Program-made: the position numbers and the translations under genes | Source: Actinomycetota bacterium | GTDB taxonomy: Bacteria > Actinomycetota > Humimicrobiia > Humimicrobiales > Humimicrobiaceae | Direction of reading: 5' to 3' | Length of the DNA: 10,863 nucleotides | Assembly: GCA_023380915.1 (NCBI GenBank) | Contig: JAMCSM010000032.1 | Location: 1 to 10,863, forward strand | Notes under the pieces: generated by a model | Databases searched by the model: none | Told to the model about the DNA's origin: nothing | The model's input: the letters and a program-made list of their open reading frames with translations, nothing else | Part shown: positions 1 to 6,969 of the stretch, piece by piece | Layout of the letters: each line of letters begins with the position of its first letter | Numbering within the stretch: position 1 is the stretch's first letter

Positions 1-1
1 T

Positions 2-29
2 CTATCCTGGAATCAGGAATAGCTTTTTT
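2..29 (+). terminator. Possible Rho-independent terminator of a gene to the left
   Basis: A hairpin forms between CTAT.CCTG (2-9) and CAGG.ATAG (14-22), with one bulged A at 18 and a 4-nt loop, followed by a run of six T at 24-29. This is the form of an intrinsic terminator for plus-strand transcription entering from outside the window. The stem is short, so the call is tentative. The rest of 30-204 contains no gene I can support; the longest minus-strand reading with a start codon there is only 28 codons and has no recognisable content. Confidence 0.35.
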
Positions 30-204
30 GAATTATATTAAACAGTGATGTAAAATCATCAACTGCTATTATCGAATTCAATACATTATCACTACTCATA
101 TTCAGATTTTCATTCCTTTCATAACTTTCTTAAATTAGGTTCTTCTACTTTCAGGGTGATATTATATTTTAAACAGTTAAAATTGTAAAGGAAATACCCA
201 TGCT

Positions 205-264
205 TGTCATTTAAAAATCAAAACCGGACTATTTTTTAATAATTTAAAATTCAAAAGTGGACTA
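205..264. repeat. Left end of the insertion sequence with two binding-site-like motifs
   Basis: The outer motif TCAAAACCGGACTA is at 218-231 and the inner motif TCAAAAGTGGACTA at 251-264. They differ at two adjacent bases and are 33 bp apart, about three helical turns. The right end has the same pair inverted but 22 bp apart, about two turns. That the motifs bind the transposase is inferred from their position and duplication. Confidence 0.7.
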
Positions 265-275
265 AATATTTTCAG

Positions 276-1535
276 CTAAAAGTTCATTATGTTTAAATCT
301 TCATTTCTAACATTTTGTATTCCTACAAATTTTTTATCATACCAGAACCTGATTTCTGCAAGACCTGTAGCTAAATCGGGAATTATCCTTAAAGATACTC
401 TTTCACGCAGTGGGACCTTAGGTACAATAAGTTCCATGTTTTTTAGTGAAATCTTATGGTAAGCATTTACTACCCTGCTATCACGAAGTGCAAATATATC
501 CTTGGTTGATTGGTATGGTTCCGGAACAATAAATTCCCTAAAGAGTGATCTTTTTTCATCCACTGCCCGGTAAAATCTTATATCAGGAATTTCTCCAGTT
601 GTAGAATGAACCTGGTAGCTGTTATATCTTTTTAGTTCCGAGGCCAAAATTTGCCTTGCATCATTAATATTTCTTATTCCTTCTCTTGCACAAATTCTTA
701 CAATTCTATCCTGGAGCCAGCCATAAGGGCGTTCTATTTTTCCCTTTGCCTGAGGAGAAAGTGCATAGACAAGTTTTATGGAAAGATCATCTAAAACCTG
801 TTTAAACTGGGGATCTGCTTCATCAGTTAGCTTTATATGCTTTCTCCAGAATGAGTCTCTTCCCTGAACAAATCTAAATATGGAGTGACAGTCAACATAG
901 TAGGAAAATGGAATGCCGTATTTTAGGATGGTATGCTCTGCAGCTTCAATATGGGCCCAGCTTGTCTCGGATTCTAAAAATTCCCCATACAGTATTTTTC
1001 TGGAGTAATCATCAAGAGTGGTGATTAAATACCACTTATCTTCTGCATAAGGACTCCACCTGTGGTGAGAGCTGTCGTGCTGCAGCAGTTCCCCTGCATA
1101 GTTTGTCAGAATCTCTCTGTCATGGGCTTTTCTTTTTTTCTTCTTGGTATAAAACCCAAATTTTTTGGCTCTGTCTATTACCGTGGGAAGTGATATCTTG
1201 TGCCCTTTTTTTAAAAGCTGATCTCTTACAAAACTATAGTTGTATTGATTAACTGTATTTGAGCTGTCCTCAATTAAGCTTTTTTCAATACTAAGTTCTT
1301 CCAGCATAGAAGCCTCAGCTTCGGCTCCAATCTTTCTGTTTATAGATTCTCTTTGATAGTCTATGGAAAAAGCATGGCGATTTTGCCTATAAGATTTAAG
1401 TAGTTCAAAGAACCTTGACCGGCCTATTCCTAAGATAGAGAGTACATAGGAAAGTTCAATTTCTTTTCTTTCATAACTTTCAAGAAGTGATTTTATCTGG
1501 TTGCTTGAAAACTTCTTGTGTATTTGATCTGCCAT
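276..1535 (-). CDS. DDE transposase (rve integrase core, IS481/IS1202-like)
   Basis: This 419-residue enzyme should carry out cut-and-paste or copy-type transposition of the surrounding element. Residues about 11-55 resemble a helix-turn-helix DNA-binding region (VLSILGIGRSRFFELLKSYR). Residues about 148-275 form the retroviral-integrase-type core. The likely catalytic triad is D154 (LQHDSSHH), D215 (YYVDCHS) and E268 (KGKIERPYGWLQDR), and the stretch WYLITTLDDYSRKIL (168-182) is typical of the fold. The ATG start at 1535 is preceded by a strong ribosome-binding site (AAGAAGGAG) about 6 nt upstream. The gene fills the element and looks intact, so the copy may be functional. The exact IS family (IS481, IS1202 or the unclassified group) cannot be fixed by eye. 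Confidence 0.88.
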   Translation of the reverse strand: MADQIHKKFSSNQIKSLLESYERKEIELSYVLSILGIGRSRFFELLKSYRQNRHAFSIDYQRESINRKIGAEAEASMLEELSIEKSLIEDSSNTVNQYNYSFVRDQLLKKGHKISLPTVIDRAKKFGFYTKKKKRKAHDREILTNYAGELLQHDSSHHRWSPYAEDKWYLITTLDDYSRKILYGEFLESETSWAHIEAAEHTILKYGIPFSYYVDCHSIFRFVQGRDSFWRKHIKLTDEADPQFKQVLDDLSIKLVYALSPQAKGKIERPYGWLQDRIVRICAREGIRNINDARQILASELKRYNSYQVHSTTGEIPDIRFYRAVDEKRSLFREFIVPEPYQSTKDIFALRDSRVVNAYHKISLKNMELIVPKVPLRERVSLRIIPDLATGLAEIRFWYDKKFVGIQNVRNEDLNIMNF

Positions 1536-1617
1536 GCTTTGCTCCTTCTTTAAATATTTTGTTTTATTGGAGCAAAATTTTAACAGGCAAGTTTTGCTTA
1601 AAATAATATTTATTTAT

Positions 1618-1647
1618 CAAAGAACAATTAGAACAAAGAACAATTAG
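1618..1647. repeat. 14-bp tandem direct repeat inside the right IS end
   Basis: CAAAGAACAATTAG occurs at 1618-1631 and again, identical, at 1634-1647, a period of 16. It lies between the transposase start and the right inverted repeat. It could be an extra protein-binding site or a replication-slippage product; nothing in the sequence decides this. Confidence 0.6.
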
Positions 1648-1656
1648 GACTTGACA

Positions 1657-1704
1657 AGTCCACTTTTGAATTTTAAATAGTCCGGTTTTGATTTTTAGCT
1701 AACA
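1657..1704. repeat. Right end of the insertion sequence with two binding-site-like motifs
   Basis: This is the inverted counterpart of the left end. The inner motif (complement TCAAAAGTGGACT) is at 1657-1669 and the outer motif (complement TCAAAACCGGACTA) at 1678-1691; the tip is ACA at 1702-1704. The inner motif also forms part of a perfect 15-bp inverted repeat, GGACTTG-A-CAAGTCC, at 1647-1661. Confidence 0.7.
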
Positions 1705-1710
1705 TATTTT

Positions 1711-1745
1711 AAAAAAAATATTATAGATTATTTTTTTAAATAATC
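1711..1745 (-). terminator. Intrinsic terminator of polA
   Basis: On the minus strand, downstream of the polA stop codon, GATTATTT and AAATAATC (1738-1745 and 1726-1733) form a perfect 8-bp stem with a 4-nt loop. A U-rich tail follows, with eight consecutive U from 1718 down to 1711. The stem is AT-rich and so weak, but its position directly after polA and the long U-run support the call. Confidence 0.5.
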
Positions 1746-1751
1746 AAATTC

Positions 1752-3209
1752 TTAAATGTACCAGTTTTTTTCCACTTTTATGTCCACTTTAAGCCTGGTT
1801 TTAAGCTTAATGCAATTTTCCATCGAGTCTTTTACCGTCTTTTCAATAATTTTACAATCCTTTTTATGTAATTCCAGAACAATTTCATCGTGTACATGCA
1901 GAATTATATTGCTGTCCAGATTTCCATTGCAGAGATTATTATATAATATGACTGTTGCAAGCTTCATAATATCTGCAGCACTACCCTGGATTGGAGTATT
2001 TACTGCAAGCCTTTCACCAAGATTTCTTATATTTACGTTTGTTGTTGCAAGTTCCTTGATATATCTCTTCCTTCCAAACATTGTAGTTGTAAATCCGTTT
2101 TTATAGGCAGATTCTATCAGATAGTTGATGTATTTTTTAACTCTTGGGTATCTTGCAAAATAAAGCCTTATATACTCCCTGGCTTCATCTTCCGAAATAG
2201 AAAGCCTGCTTTTAAGCCCGAATTCTGTCATTCCATAAATTATGCCGAAATTTATTGCCTTGGCCTTCCTTCTCATGTTTTCATCCACGCTGTCATATGC
2301 GATTCCAAATATTTCAGAGGCAGTTCTTGTATGAATATCTTCATTGGAATTAAAGGCAGCAATCAGATCATCGTCATTTGCAAGGTGAGCGAGTATCCTC
2401 AACTCTATCTGTGAATAATCTGCCGACAGCAGCAGGTCGTATCCTTTTCCGGGGATAAATGCCTTCCTGATTTGTTTGCCTAGTTCGGTTCTGACAGGAA
2501 TATTTTGAAGGTTTGGGTTATTTGAACTTATTCTTCCAGTTGTTGTACCAAGCTGGTTATATGTTGTGTGAACCCTCCCATCAACAGGGTCTATAAGAGT
2601 TGGGAGGACATCAATGTAGGTATTTTTTAATTTTACCTTTTCCCTGTAATCCAAAATTTTTTCTATTACCGGATGAGAATCATAAATTGCCATAAGGGTG
2701 CTTACATCTGTTGAATATCCTGTTTTGGTTTTCTTCTGGGTTTTAAGTTTTAATTTCTCAAATAAAATTTGTGAAAGCTGCTGAGTAGAATTTATATTAA
2801 ACTCTGAATCACAAAGACTGTAAATCGCCCCGGTCAATTCACGGATGTTTGAGTCGTATTCTTTTATAAGCCCGTTTAAATATTCCCTGTCAATGTTAAC
2901 ACCTTTGAACTCCATATCAGCAAGAACTTTTATCAGGGGTTCTTCTATTTCATAATAAGACCTGTGTAAATCCTCTTCCTCCAATTTCTCAGTCAGCATG
3001 CTGTCAATTTTTACATAATGATCAACGTATTTTAAAATTTCATTAAACCAGTCGGTTGAAATGACATAATCTATAATTTTTCTTTTTTGTTCCGGACCTT
3101 CCGATTCTGGTTCTTCAGCAAAGCTGAATTCCATCTGGTGTCTTGTCCCCCCGGGCTCCTTTATGCAGGCATCCTTCTTTTGAAGGTTTTTATCTGCACT
3201 TATCTGCAA
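1752..3209 (-). CDS. polA: DNA polymerase I, C-terminal part (polymerase domain)
   Basis: This 485-residue ORF carries the complete family A polymerase domain, which fills gaps in repair and replaces Okazaki primers. Visible motifs in order are TGRISSNNPNLQNIP (224-238), motif A DYSQIELR (264-271), motif B RRKAKAINFGIIYG (313-326) and motif C HVHDE (438-442). The C-terminus (VEKNWYI) matches the usual family end, so the 3' end is intact. Residues 1-85 are the linker and the remnant of the 3'-5' exonuclease domain. There is no good separate start: the TTG at 3209 has no clear ribosome-binding site, the frame is open back to 3248, and the first ATG is internal (residue 26). Together with the upstream ORF this makes about 950 residues, normal for a full PolA. 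The pair therefore looks like one gene with a frame change, although two separately made polypeptides or a sequencing error cannot be excluded. Confidence 0.9.
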   Translation of the reverse strand: MQISADKNLQKKDACIKEPGGTRHQMEFSFAEEPESEGPEQKRKIIDYVISTDWFNEILKYVDHYVKIDSMLTEKLEEEDLHRSYYEIEEPLIKVLADMEFKGVNIDREYLNGLIKEYDSNIRELTGAIYSLCDSEFNINSTQQLSQILFEKLKLKTQKKTKTGYSTDVSTLMAIYDSHPVIEKILDYREKVKLKNTYIDVLPTLIDPVDGRVHTTYNQLGTTTGRISSNNPNLQNIPVRTELGKQIRKAFIPGKGYDLLLSADYSQIELRILAHLANDDDLIAAFNSNEDIHTRTASEIFGIAYDSVDENMRRKAKAINFGIIYGMTEFGLKSRLSISEDEAREYIRLYFARYPRVKKYINYLIESAYKNGFTTTMFGRKRYIKELATTNVNIRNLGERLAVNTPIQGSAADIMKLATVILYNNLCNGNLDSNIILHVHDEIVLELHKKDCKIIEKTVKDSMENCIKLKTRLKVDIKVEKNWYI

Positions 3210-3238
3210 TTTTATCTTTTCAGTTGTGCTTATGAAAC

Positions 3239-4636
3239 TTATTGAAGATCAGTCTGGACCGGAGAGATATCACTTCCAAATAAAACACTGATTATTTCAC
3301 CGAGGCCCGTTTCAGATTTATCCGGGTTAAGCAGAAGATATAAAATCTTAAAATCTATAAACTTTCCATATAAATTAATGCCTTTTTTCTTTAAAAATTT
3401 CCATACTTGCTTGATATCGAATCCTGATTTTGTAATATTATTATCCTCAATTATTTCTTTTATTATGACGGTAATATCTCTCCGGTCCAGACTTTCATCT
3501 GTTAACAGATAACTATTGCAGTTTTGGTCAGTTATTATGAGTCCTTCAAAATTTTTCTTTCTGGACAATACTTCTTCCGGGATTGTTTTATTTATAAGAG
3601 TTATAAAAATTTTTTGAACTCCCGAGTCAAGAATTTTTTTGATTTCTGCCGGTTCAATTGAAAGCTTAAAAGGCCGGGATTGCTGAGAAATTAATGAGGT
3701 TTCTTTGTCAGGCAGGCTGGCGGTTTGCATGGTTTTTTCTGATTGAGCAGTATCTCTGGCTTTAAATATATTCCTTATTCTTTTTTTTAAGGTATTGAAT
3801 TCCAGAGTACTGAATATATTTTCGATTTTATCAAAAGCAGGGTTGCTAAAATTGCTTTCCGTTACTTCTTCTTCGTCTATATCAAGTTCTGTTTTCAGTT
3901 CCGTTAAAGTCCTGCTCTGTCTTGCAGCATCTTCATTGTTGATTAAAAGCTGCCTGAGCTTCTCATTTTTCAGATTATCAATATTTCTGTAAATATCTTC
4001 GATGCTTCCAAATTGTTCAATCAAAGCCTGTGCTGTTTTTGGACCTATGCCCGAAATGCCCGGTATATTATCGGAAGTATCACCCATAAGTGCCAGTAAA
4101 TCCTTCATTTGCGATGGCTCAACACCAAATTTTTCTTCAACTTTTTCTTCATCAAAAATTGCAATATCGGTAATGCCTTTTTTTATTGATAAAACTGTAA
4201 TATTATCTGAAACCAACTGAAGTATGTCTTTATCACTGGAAACTATGATTACCTCATTAAATTTATTCCTGGCAATTCTTGAAATAGTTGCAATTATATC
4301 GTCTGCTTCAAAACCATCCATCTGCATGGATTTTATATTAAATGCTTCGAGAACTTCTTTAATCAGAGGCATCTGATCTGTCAGCTCGTCAGGCATTTTC
4401 TTTCTTGTGGCCTTATAATCAGTAAAGATATCATGTCTGAAAGTCGGGCTTTTGCTGTCAAAGGCACATATAATTACATCCGGTTTCTGATCTTCAATAA
4501 GTTTCATAAGCATTGTTGTGAATCCATAAACCGCATTTGTAATTGTACCTGTGGATGTGGCAACTGTTGGGGGAAGAGCATAAAAGGCCCTGTATGCAAT
4601 ATTGTTGCCATCAATTAATACTATTTTTTTACCCAA
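3239..4636 (-). CDS. polA: DNA polymerase I, N-terminal part (5'-nuclease plus degenerate exonuclease domain)
   Basis: This 465-residue ORF contains the 5'-3' exonuclease/flap nuclease of PolA, which removes RNA primers and damaged strands. Metal-binding and catalytic motifs are visible: DGNN (9-12), FDSK (59-62), FEADD (109-113), SSDKD (133-137) and GDTSDNIPG (185-193), followed by a helix-hairpin-helix (SGIGPKTAQALIEQFG, 195-210). Residues about 320-450 correspond to the 3'-5' exonuclease fold (KFIDFKILYLLLNP, 425-438), but the DxE and YxxxD catalytic motifs are absent, so proofreading is probably lost, as in Taq-type enzymes. The start is a TTG at 4636 preceded by AAAAAGG about 5 nt upstream. 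The ORF stops at 3239-3241 in the linker. The polymerase-domain frame continues in the -1 frame, and the two frames overlap by only about 10 nt (3239-3248). Confidence 0.9.
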   Translation of the reverse strand: MGKKIVLIDGNNIAYRAFYALPPTVATSTGTITNAVYGFTTMLMKLIEDQKPDVIICAFDSKSPTFRHDIFTDYKATRKKMPDELTDQMPLIKEVLEAFNIKSMQMDGFEADDIIATISRIARNKFNEVIIVSSDKDILQLVSDNITVLSIKKGITDIAIFDEEKVEEKFGVEPSQMKDLLALMGDTSDNIPGISGIGPKTAQALIEQFGSIEDIYRNIDNLKNEKLRQLLINNEDAARQSRTLTELKTELDIDEEEVTESNFSNPAFDKIENIFSTLEFNTLKKRIRNIFKARDTAQSEKTMQTASLPDKETSLISQQSRPFKLSIEPAEIKKILDSGVQKIFITLINKTIPEEVLSRKKNFEGLIITDQNCNSYLLTDESLDRRDITVIIKEIIEDNNITKSGFDIKQVWKFLKKKGINLYGKFIDFKILYLLLNPDKSETGLGEIISVLFGSDISPVQTDLQ

Positions 4637-4679
4637 GAAATGCCTTTTTCTAAGTTTTTAATATTTGTAATTTTTAATA

Positions 4680-4685
4680 ATTATA
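4680..4685 (-). promoter_or_regulatory. Candidate -10 element for polA
   Basis: The minus strand reads TATAAT here, a perfect -10 hexamer about 44 nt upstream of the polA TTG start. I see no convincing -35 at the right distance, so this is only a candidate. Confidence 0.3.
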
Positions 4686-4765
4686 ATCCTATGATATTTT
4701 AACACTCTTTATGCGGACTACAACATAATATTAGACTTGCTCCAATTACAAACCCAGAAGAGCAC

Positions 4766-4794
4766 TTGATTAAGGATTGTTTTAATTGTATTAT
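4766..4794 (+). promoter_or_regulatory. Promoter of tRNA-Leu
   Basis: TTGATT (4766-4771) and TATTAT (4789-4794) are separated by 17 bp. They match the sigma-70 consensus at 4/6 and 5/6 positions and place the start of transcription about 4 nt before the mature tRNA 5' end. Transcription is divergent from polA. Confidence 0.5.
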
Positions 4795-4804
4795 TTTTAA
4801 ATGC

Positions 4805-4893
4805 GCCCGAGTGGCGGAATTGGCAGACGCGCTGGACTCAAAATCCAGTGGGCCGTAAGGTTCGTGCCGGTTCGACCCCGGCCTCGGGCACCA
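4805..4893 (+). tRNA. trnL: tRNA-Leu (anticodon CAA)
   Basis: The gene folds as an 89-nt type II tRNA with CCA encoded. The acceptor stem pairs GCCCGAG (4805-4811) with CTCGGGC (4883-4889), followed by A and CCA. The anticodon stem is CTGGA/TCCAG (4832-4836, 4844-4848) around the loop CTCAAAA, giving anticodon CAA (4839-4841), which reads UUG. The long variable arm typical of tRNA-Leu lies between 4849 and about 4865. The T arm is GCCGG-TTCGACC-CCGGC (4866-4882). The 3' end is intact. The gene stands immediately before the array of toxin modules, a common setting for inserted DNA, but no exact copy of its 3' end occurs elsewhere in the window. Confidence 0.97.
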
Positions 4894-5009
4894 ATTTAAT
4901 AAATCTACTGGGATTCGGAGCTTCACCATCGAAGGAGCAGGTATTGGATTCTCAGATTTTCGGCTTTTCATCAATTAAGAGAGGAATCCATCCCAACAAC
5001 ATAAATAGT

Positions 5010-5046
5010 TTGACAAACAATATTCTAATTAGTACTATTAATAGTA
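5010..5046 (+). promoter_or_regulatory. Promoter and palindromic operator of the Phd/RelE-type module
   Basis: A perfect -35 TTGACA (5010-5015) stands 17 bp from TACTAT (5033-5038, 4/6 of the -10 consensus). The -10 lies within a perfect 14-bp palindrome, TACTATTAATAGTA (5033-5046). Phd/YefM antitoxins are known to repress their own operons by binding palindromes, so this is the likely operator. The antitoxin start codon is 18 nt further on, with AAGGAG between. Confidence 0.7.
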
Positions 5047-5064
5047 TTAAAAAGGAGTTTTACA

Positions 5065-5322
5065 ATGGTAGATTTAATTACTGCAAATGAACTAAAAACC
5101 AAAGGTTTGACGGCTTTAAACAAAGCAACGTTAAATGGCAATGAAGCTATAATAACTGTAAGGGGAAAAAACAAATATGTTGTTATACCTTTTGAGAGAT
5201 ATAGTCATTTAAGAGAGTGCGAACTTGAATCCGCATTAGAAGAATCAAAAAAGGATCTGGAAAATGGTAAATTTATTGAAGAATCAGTGGAAAACCATAT
5301 AAGAAGAATAACAAGTGGCTAG
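5065..5322 (+). CDS. Antitoxin, Phd/YefM family
   Basis: This 85-residue protein is the likely antitoxin of a type II pair; it should neutralise the toxin encoded next to it and repress the operon. The N-terminal region (MVDLITANELKTKGLTAL, then EAIITVRGKNKYVVIPFERY) has the strand-helix pattern of Phd/YefM proteins, with a conserved V-R/I-P-F-x-x-Y stretch ending at about residue 46. The charged C-terminal helix (ESALEESKKDLENGKFIEES) is the part that usually wraps the toxin. The ATG start has a strong ribosome-binding site, AAGGAG, at 6-7 nt. The stop overlaps the toxin start by 8 nt, indicating translational coupling. Confidence 0.85.
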   Translation: MVDLITANELKTKGLTALNKATLNGNEAIITVRGKNKYVVIPFERYSHLRECELESALEESKKDLENGKFIEESVENHIRRITSG

Positions 5323-5587
5323 AATAATATATACTGAAAGCTATTTAAGAAGAGTAAAAAAATTTATTAGGCTGCACCCTGACATTATTTCACAGTATAA
5401 AAAAACATTGGAATTGTTAGAAGTAAATCCTTTTCATCCATCGCTTAGACTGCACAAACTAAAAGGAAAGTTAGAAAAATTATGTTCGATATCAATTAAT
5501 ATTTCTTATAGGATTTGTGTTGATTTCATTATTGATGAAGACAAAATAATATTGATAGATATAGGTAAACATGAAGATATCTATTGA
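5315..5587 (+). CDS. Toxin, RelE/ParE superfamily (RelE-like mRNA interferase)
   Basis: This 90-residue basic protein has the RelE/ParE layout: an N-terminal strand and helical hairpin (ESYLRRVKKFIRLHPDIISQYKKTLELL), then FHPSLRLHKLKGKLEKLCSI, then the core strands ISYRICVDF and the ending IGKHEDIY. Such proteins cleave mRNA on the ribosome or, in the ParE branch, poison gyrase; YafQ/RelE-like RNase activity is the more likely. The GTG start at 5315 lies inside the end of the antitoxin gene and has only a weak ribosome-binding site, as expected for a coupled toxin. The subfamily assignment is uncertain; toxin function is inferred from family and pairing. Confidence 0.85.
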   Translation: MARIIYTESYLRRVKKFIRLHPDIISQYKKTLELLEVNPFHPSLRLHKLKGKLEKLCSISINISYRICVDFIIDEDKIILIDIGKHEDIY

Positions 5588-5733
5588 ATTGATATTTCCC
5601 TGCTCTAATCCGAGGCTTATTTTTTAACTTAGATAGTTTGATTAATAGAATTTTTTATTTTAATTATTCCCTTTAAAAATTGGTTTTAAATTTTACACAT
5701 TGGGCAGCCAAAACTTAATTAGATTAACTCCCC

Positions 5734-5796
5734 GAATTTCATTAATTCCTTAATAATTTGGTTCGACTTTTCAAAGCTTAGGGGCACCATCTTCAT
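5734..5796. repeat. Inter-module repeat, copy R1
   Basis: This is the first of three ungapped direct copies of a repeat that ends at GGGGCACCA (5781-5789). Over the 56 bp to 5789 it matches copy R2 at 50 positions and R3 at 51. It lies 146 bp after the RelE-type toxin and before the Fic promoter. The minus strand reads, from ATG at 5796, MKMVPLSFEKSNQI followed by IKELMKFGELI and a stop; in-frame ATGs also exist at 5802 and 5841. No good ribosome-binding site is present. The rest of the 5588-5892 spacer holds the Fic promoter and nothing else I can identify. Confidence 0.85.
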
Positions 5797-5833
5797 TTCC
5801 ATTTTATTATGAAACCCTTCACAATTTAGGATA

Positions 5834-5861
5834 TTGCCCATATTTCTTAATATGGTATACT
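5834..5861 (+). promoter_or_regulatory. Promoter and inverted-repeat operator of fic
   Basis: TTGCCC (5834-5839) and TATACT (5856-5861) are 16 bp apart. The spacer is almost entirely an inverted repeat, CCATATT-TCTT-AATATGG (5838-5855, 7-bp arms). A further half-site, CCATATTAAG, occurs at 5879-5888 just before the start codon. A repressor bound here would block RNA polymerase; the DNA-binding domain at the Fic C-terminus is an obvious candidate, but this is inference. Confidence 0.55.
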
Positions 5862-5892
5862 GCTAATAATCAGGTAAACCATATTAAGCATT

Positions 5893-6843
5893 ATGAAGTA
5901 TTTAGATATTAAAATTGCAAACCGAATTGAAGAAAAATTGTCTAGATTGAATGGCTTACGCCCTTTACCAAAATCAGCTTTAAAAAAATTGCAGGATCAT
6001 TTAAGAATTGAAATGACATATAATTCAAACGCAATTGAAGGAAATAGTTTAACGCTTAAAGAAACCTTTTTGGTTATTAATGAAGGGATAACTGTTAAAG
6101 GGAAACCTCTTAAAGATCATTTGGAAGCTAAGGACCATTATTTGACCTTAAATTATTTATATGATTTAGTAGAAAATGGAAAGCACCATACTCTATCAGA
6201 ACATTTAATTAGAAGCATACATCAACTTATTATGCAAGAAACTGATAGAGAATATGCGGGAGTTTATCGCAATGCAAACGTAATTATTAGTGGTGCTGAT
6301 TATACTCCGCCTGATGCACTTGATGTAACACATAAAATGAAAGAATTTATGAATTGGATCAATAGCAATAAAAACAATTTGCATATTATAGAACTTTCGG
6401 CATTAGTCCATCATAAACTTGTTTATATACATCCTTTTTTTGATGGAAATGGAAGAACTTCAAGAATAATAATGAATCTGCTTTTAATGCAATGTGGTTT
6501 TCCCATTGTCATTATTCTTAAAAATGATCGTAAGAAATATTATAATGTTTTAAGTCAAGCTGATAAAGAAAATTATAAACCGCTAGTGCAATTCATTGCT
6601 CAATCAGTGGAAAGATCGCTTGATTTATATCTTAAGACTCTAACTCCAATTTCAAAAAAGAGAGAAAATTTTTTTACTTTGGCAGAGCTTGCTAAAAAAA
6701 TTCCATACTCCGCAAAATATTTAAATCTATTAGTAAGACAGGGTAAATTAGAAGCACACAAAGAAGGTAGAAACTGGCTTTCTTCAAATGAAGCAATAGA
6801 ACGTTATATTAATAGCAGGGAAAGAAAGCGAAAAATTAATTAG
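5893..6843 (+). CDS. fic: Fic domain protein with C-terminal helix-turn-helix
   Basis: This 316-residue enzyme probably transfers AMP (or another nucleotide monophosphate) from a nucleotide to hydroxyl groups of target proteins. The Fic core motif HPFFDGNGRTSR is at 180-191 with the catalytic H180. The inhibitory helix motif SNAIEGN at 45-51 has the conserved Glu49 that blocks ATP binding, which makes it a class II, self-inhibited Fic protein; no separate antitoxin is therefore needed, and none is adjacent. The flap region NANVIISGADYTPP (127-140) is also typical. Residues about 259-310 (FFTLAELAKKIPYSAKYLNLL ... GRNWLSSNEAIERYI) look like an excisionase/MerR-type helix-turn-helix. The ATG has no strong ribosome-binding site and a leader of about 25 nt. 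The target is unknown. Confidence 0.93.
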   Translation: MKYLDIKIANRIEEKLSRLNGLRPLPKSALKKLQDHLRIEMTYNSNAIEGNSLTLKETFLVINEGITVKGKPLKDHLEAKDHYLTLNYLYDLVENGKHHTLSEHLIRSIHQLIMQETDREYAGVYRNANVIISGADYTPPDALDVTHKMKEFMNWINSNKNNLHIIELSALVHHKLVYIHPFFDGNGRTSRIIMNLLLMQCGFPIVIILKNDRKKYYNVLSQADKENYKPLVQFIAQSVERSLDLYLKTLTPISKKRENFFTLAELAKKIPYSAKYLNLLVRQGKLEAHKEGRNWLSSNEAIERYINSRERKRKIN

Positions 6844-6897
6844 GAGATTTAAAGTTAAAGGCTTAATTATAAGATTCCAGAATTAAATTTATTAATG

Positions 6898-6969
6898 AAA
6901 TTCCTTAAACTTCACTAATTCTTTAATAATTTGGTTCGACTTTTCAAATGTTAGGGGCACCAACTTCAT
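6898..6969. repeat. Inter-module repeat, copy R2
   Basis: This is the second copy of the inter-module repeat, 54 bp after fic. It matches R3 at 59 of 65 positions up to the CACCA end at 6962, without gaps. Its minus strand reads MKLVPLTFEKSNQI followed by IKELVKFKEFH and a stop at 6892-6894. Upstream in the same frame the reading extends to an ATG at 7005 as MKVAPLSCEISS, which looks like a second, diverged copy of the MKLVPLTFEKS unit. No ribosome-binding site precedes either ATG. Confidence 0.85.

Larger units (their letters stand above)
205..1704 (-). mobile_element. Insertion sequence, 1500 bp, IS481/IS1202-like DDE element
   Basis: The element carries one transposase gene on the minus strand and has inverted ends that begin TGT and finish ACA. 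Over the terminal 27 bp (205-231 against the complement of 1678-1704) 23 positions match, including an uninterrupted 20-bp block containing ATCAAAACCGGACTA. Inside each end a second, related motif TCAAAAGTGGACT occurs (251-263 left; complement of 1657-1669 right), so each end carries two probable transposase-binding sites. TGT/ACA ends and an rve-type DDE enzyme fit the IS481/IS3-like superfamily. No matching target duplication is visible: the left flank ends ATGCT and the right flank starts TATTT. The insertion may therefore be old or its flanks rearranged. It sits just past the 3' end of polA and does not interrupt it. The outer boundary could be off by a few bases. Confidence 0.8.

Noticed and set aside
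200..1710. Target-site duplication of the insertion sequence
   Set aside because: The flanking bases (ATGCT on the left, TATTT on the right) do not match at the boundaries defined by TGT...ACA.
1756..2106. Plus-strand ORF over the end of polA
   Set aside because: It is the antisense of the polymerase domain, with motifs B and C on the other strand.
3239..3251. Programmed -1 frameshift joining the two polA ORFs
   Set aside because: The 10-nt overlap has no X-XXY-YYZ slippery sequence and no evident stimulatory structure; an indel is simpler.
4699..5090. Reading frames on both strands through the tRNA-Leu gene
   Set aside because: They encode the familiar meaningless translations of a tRNA gene and its flank; the tRNA fold is unambiguous.
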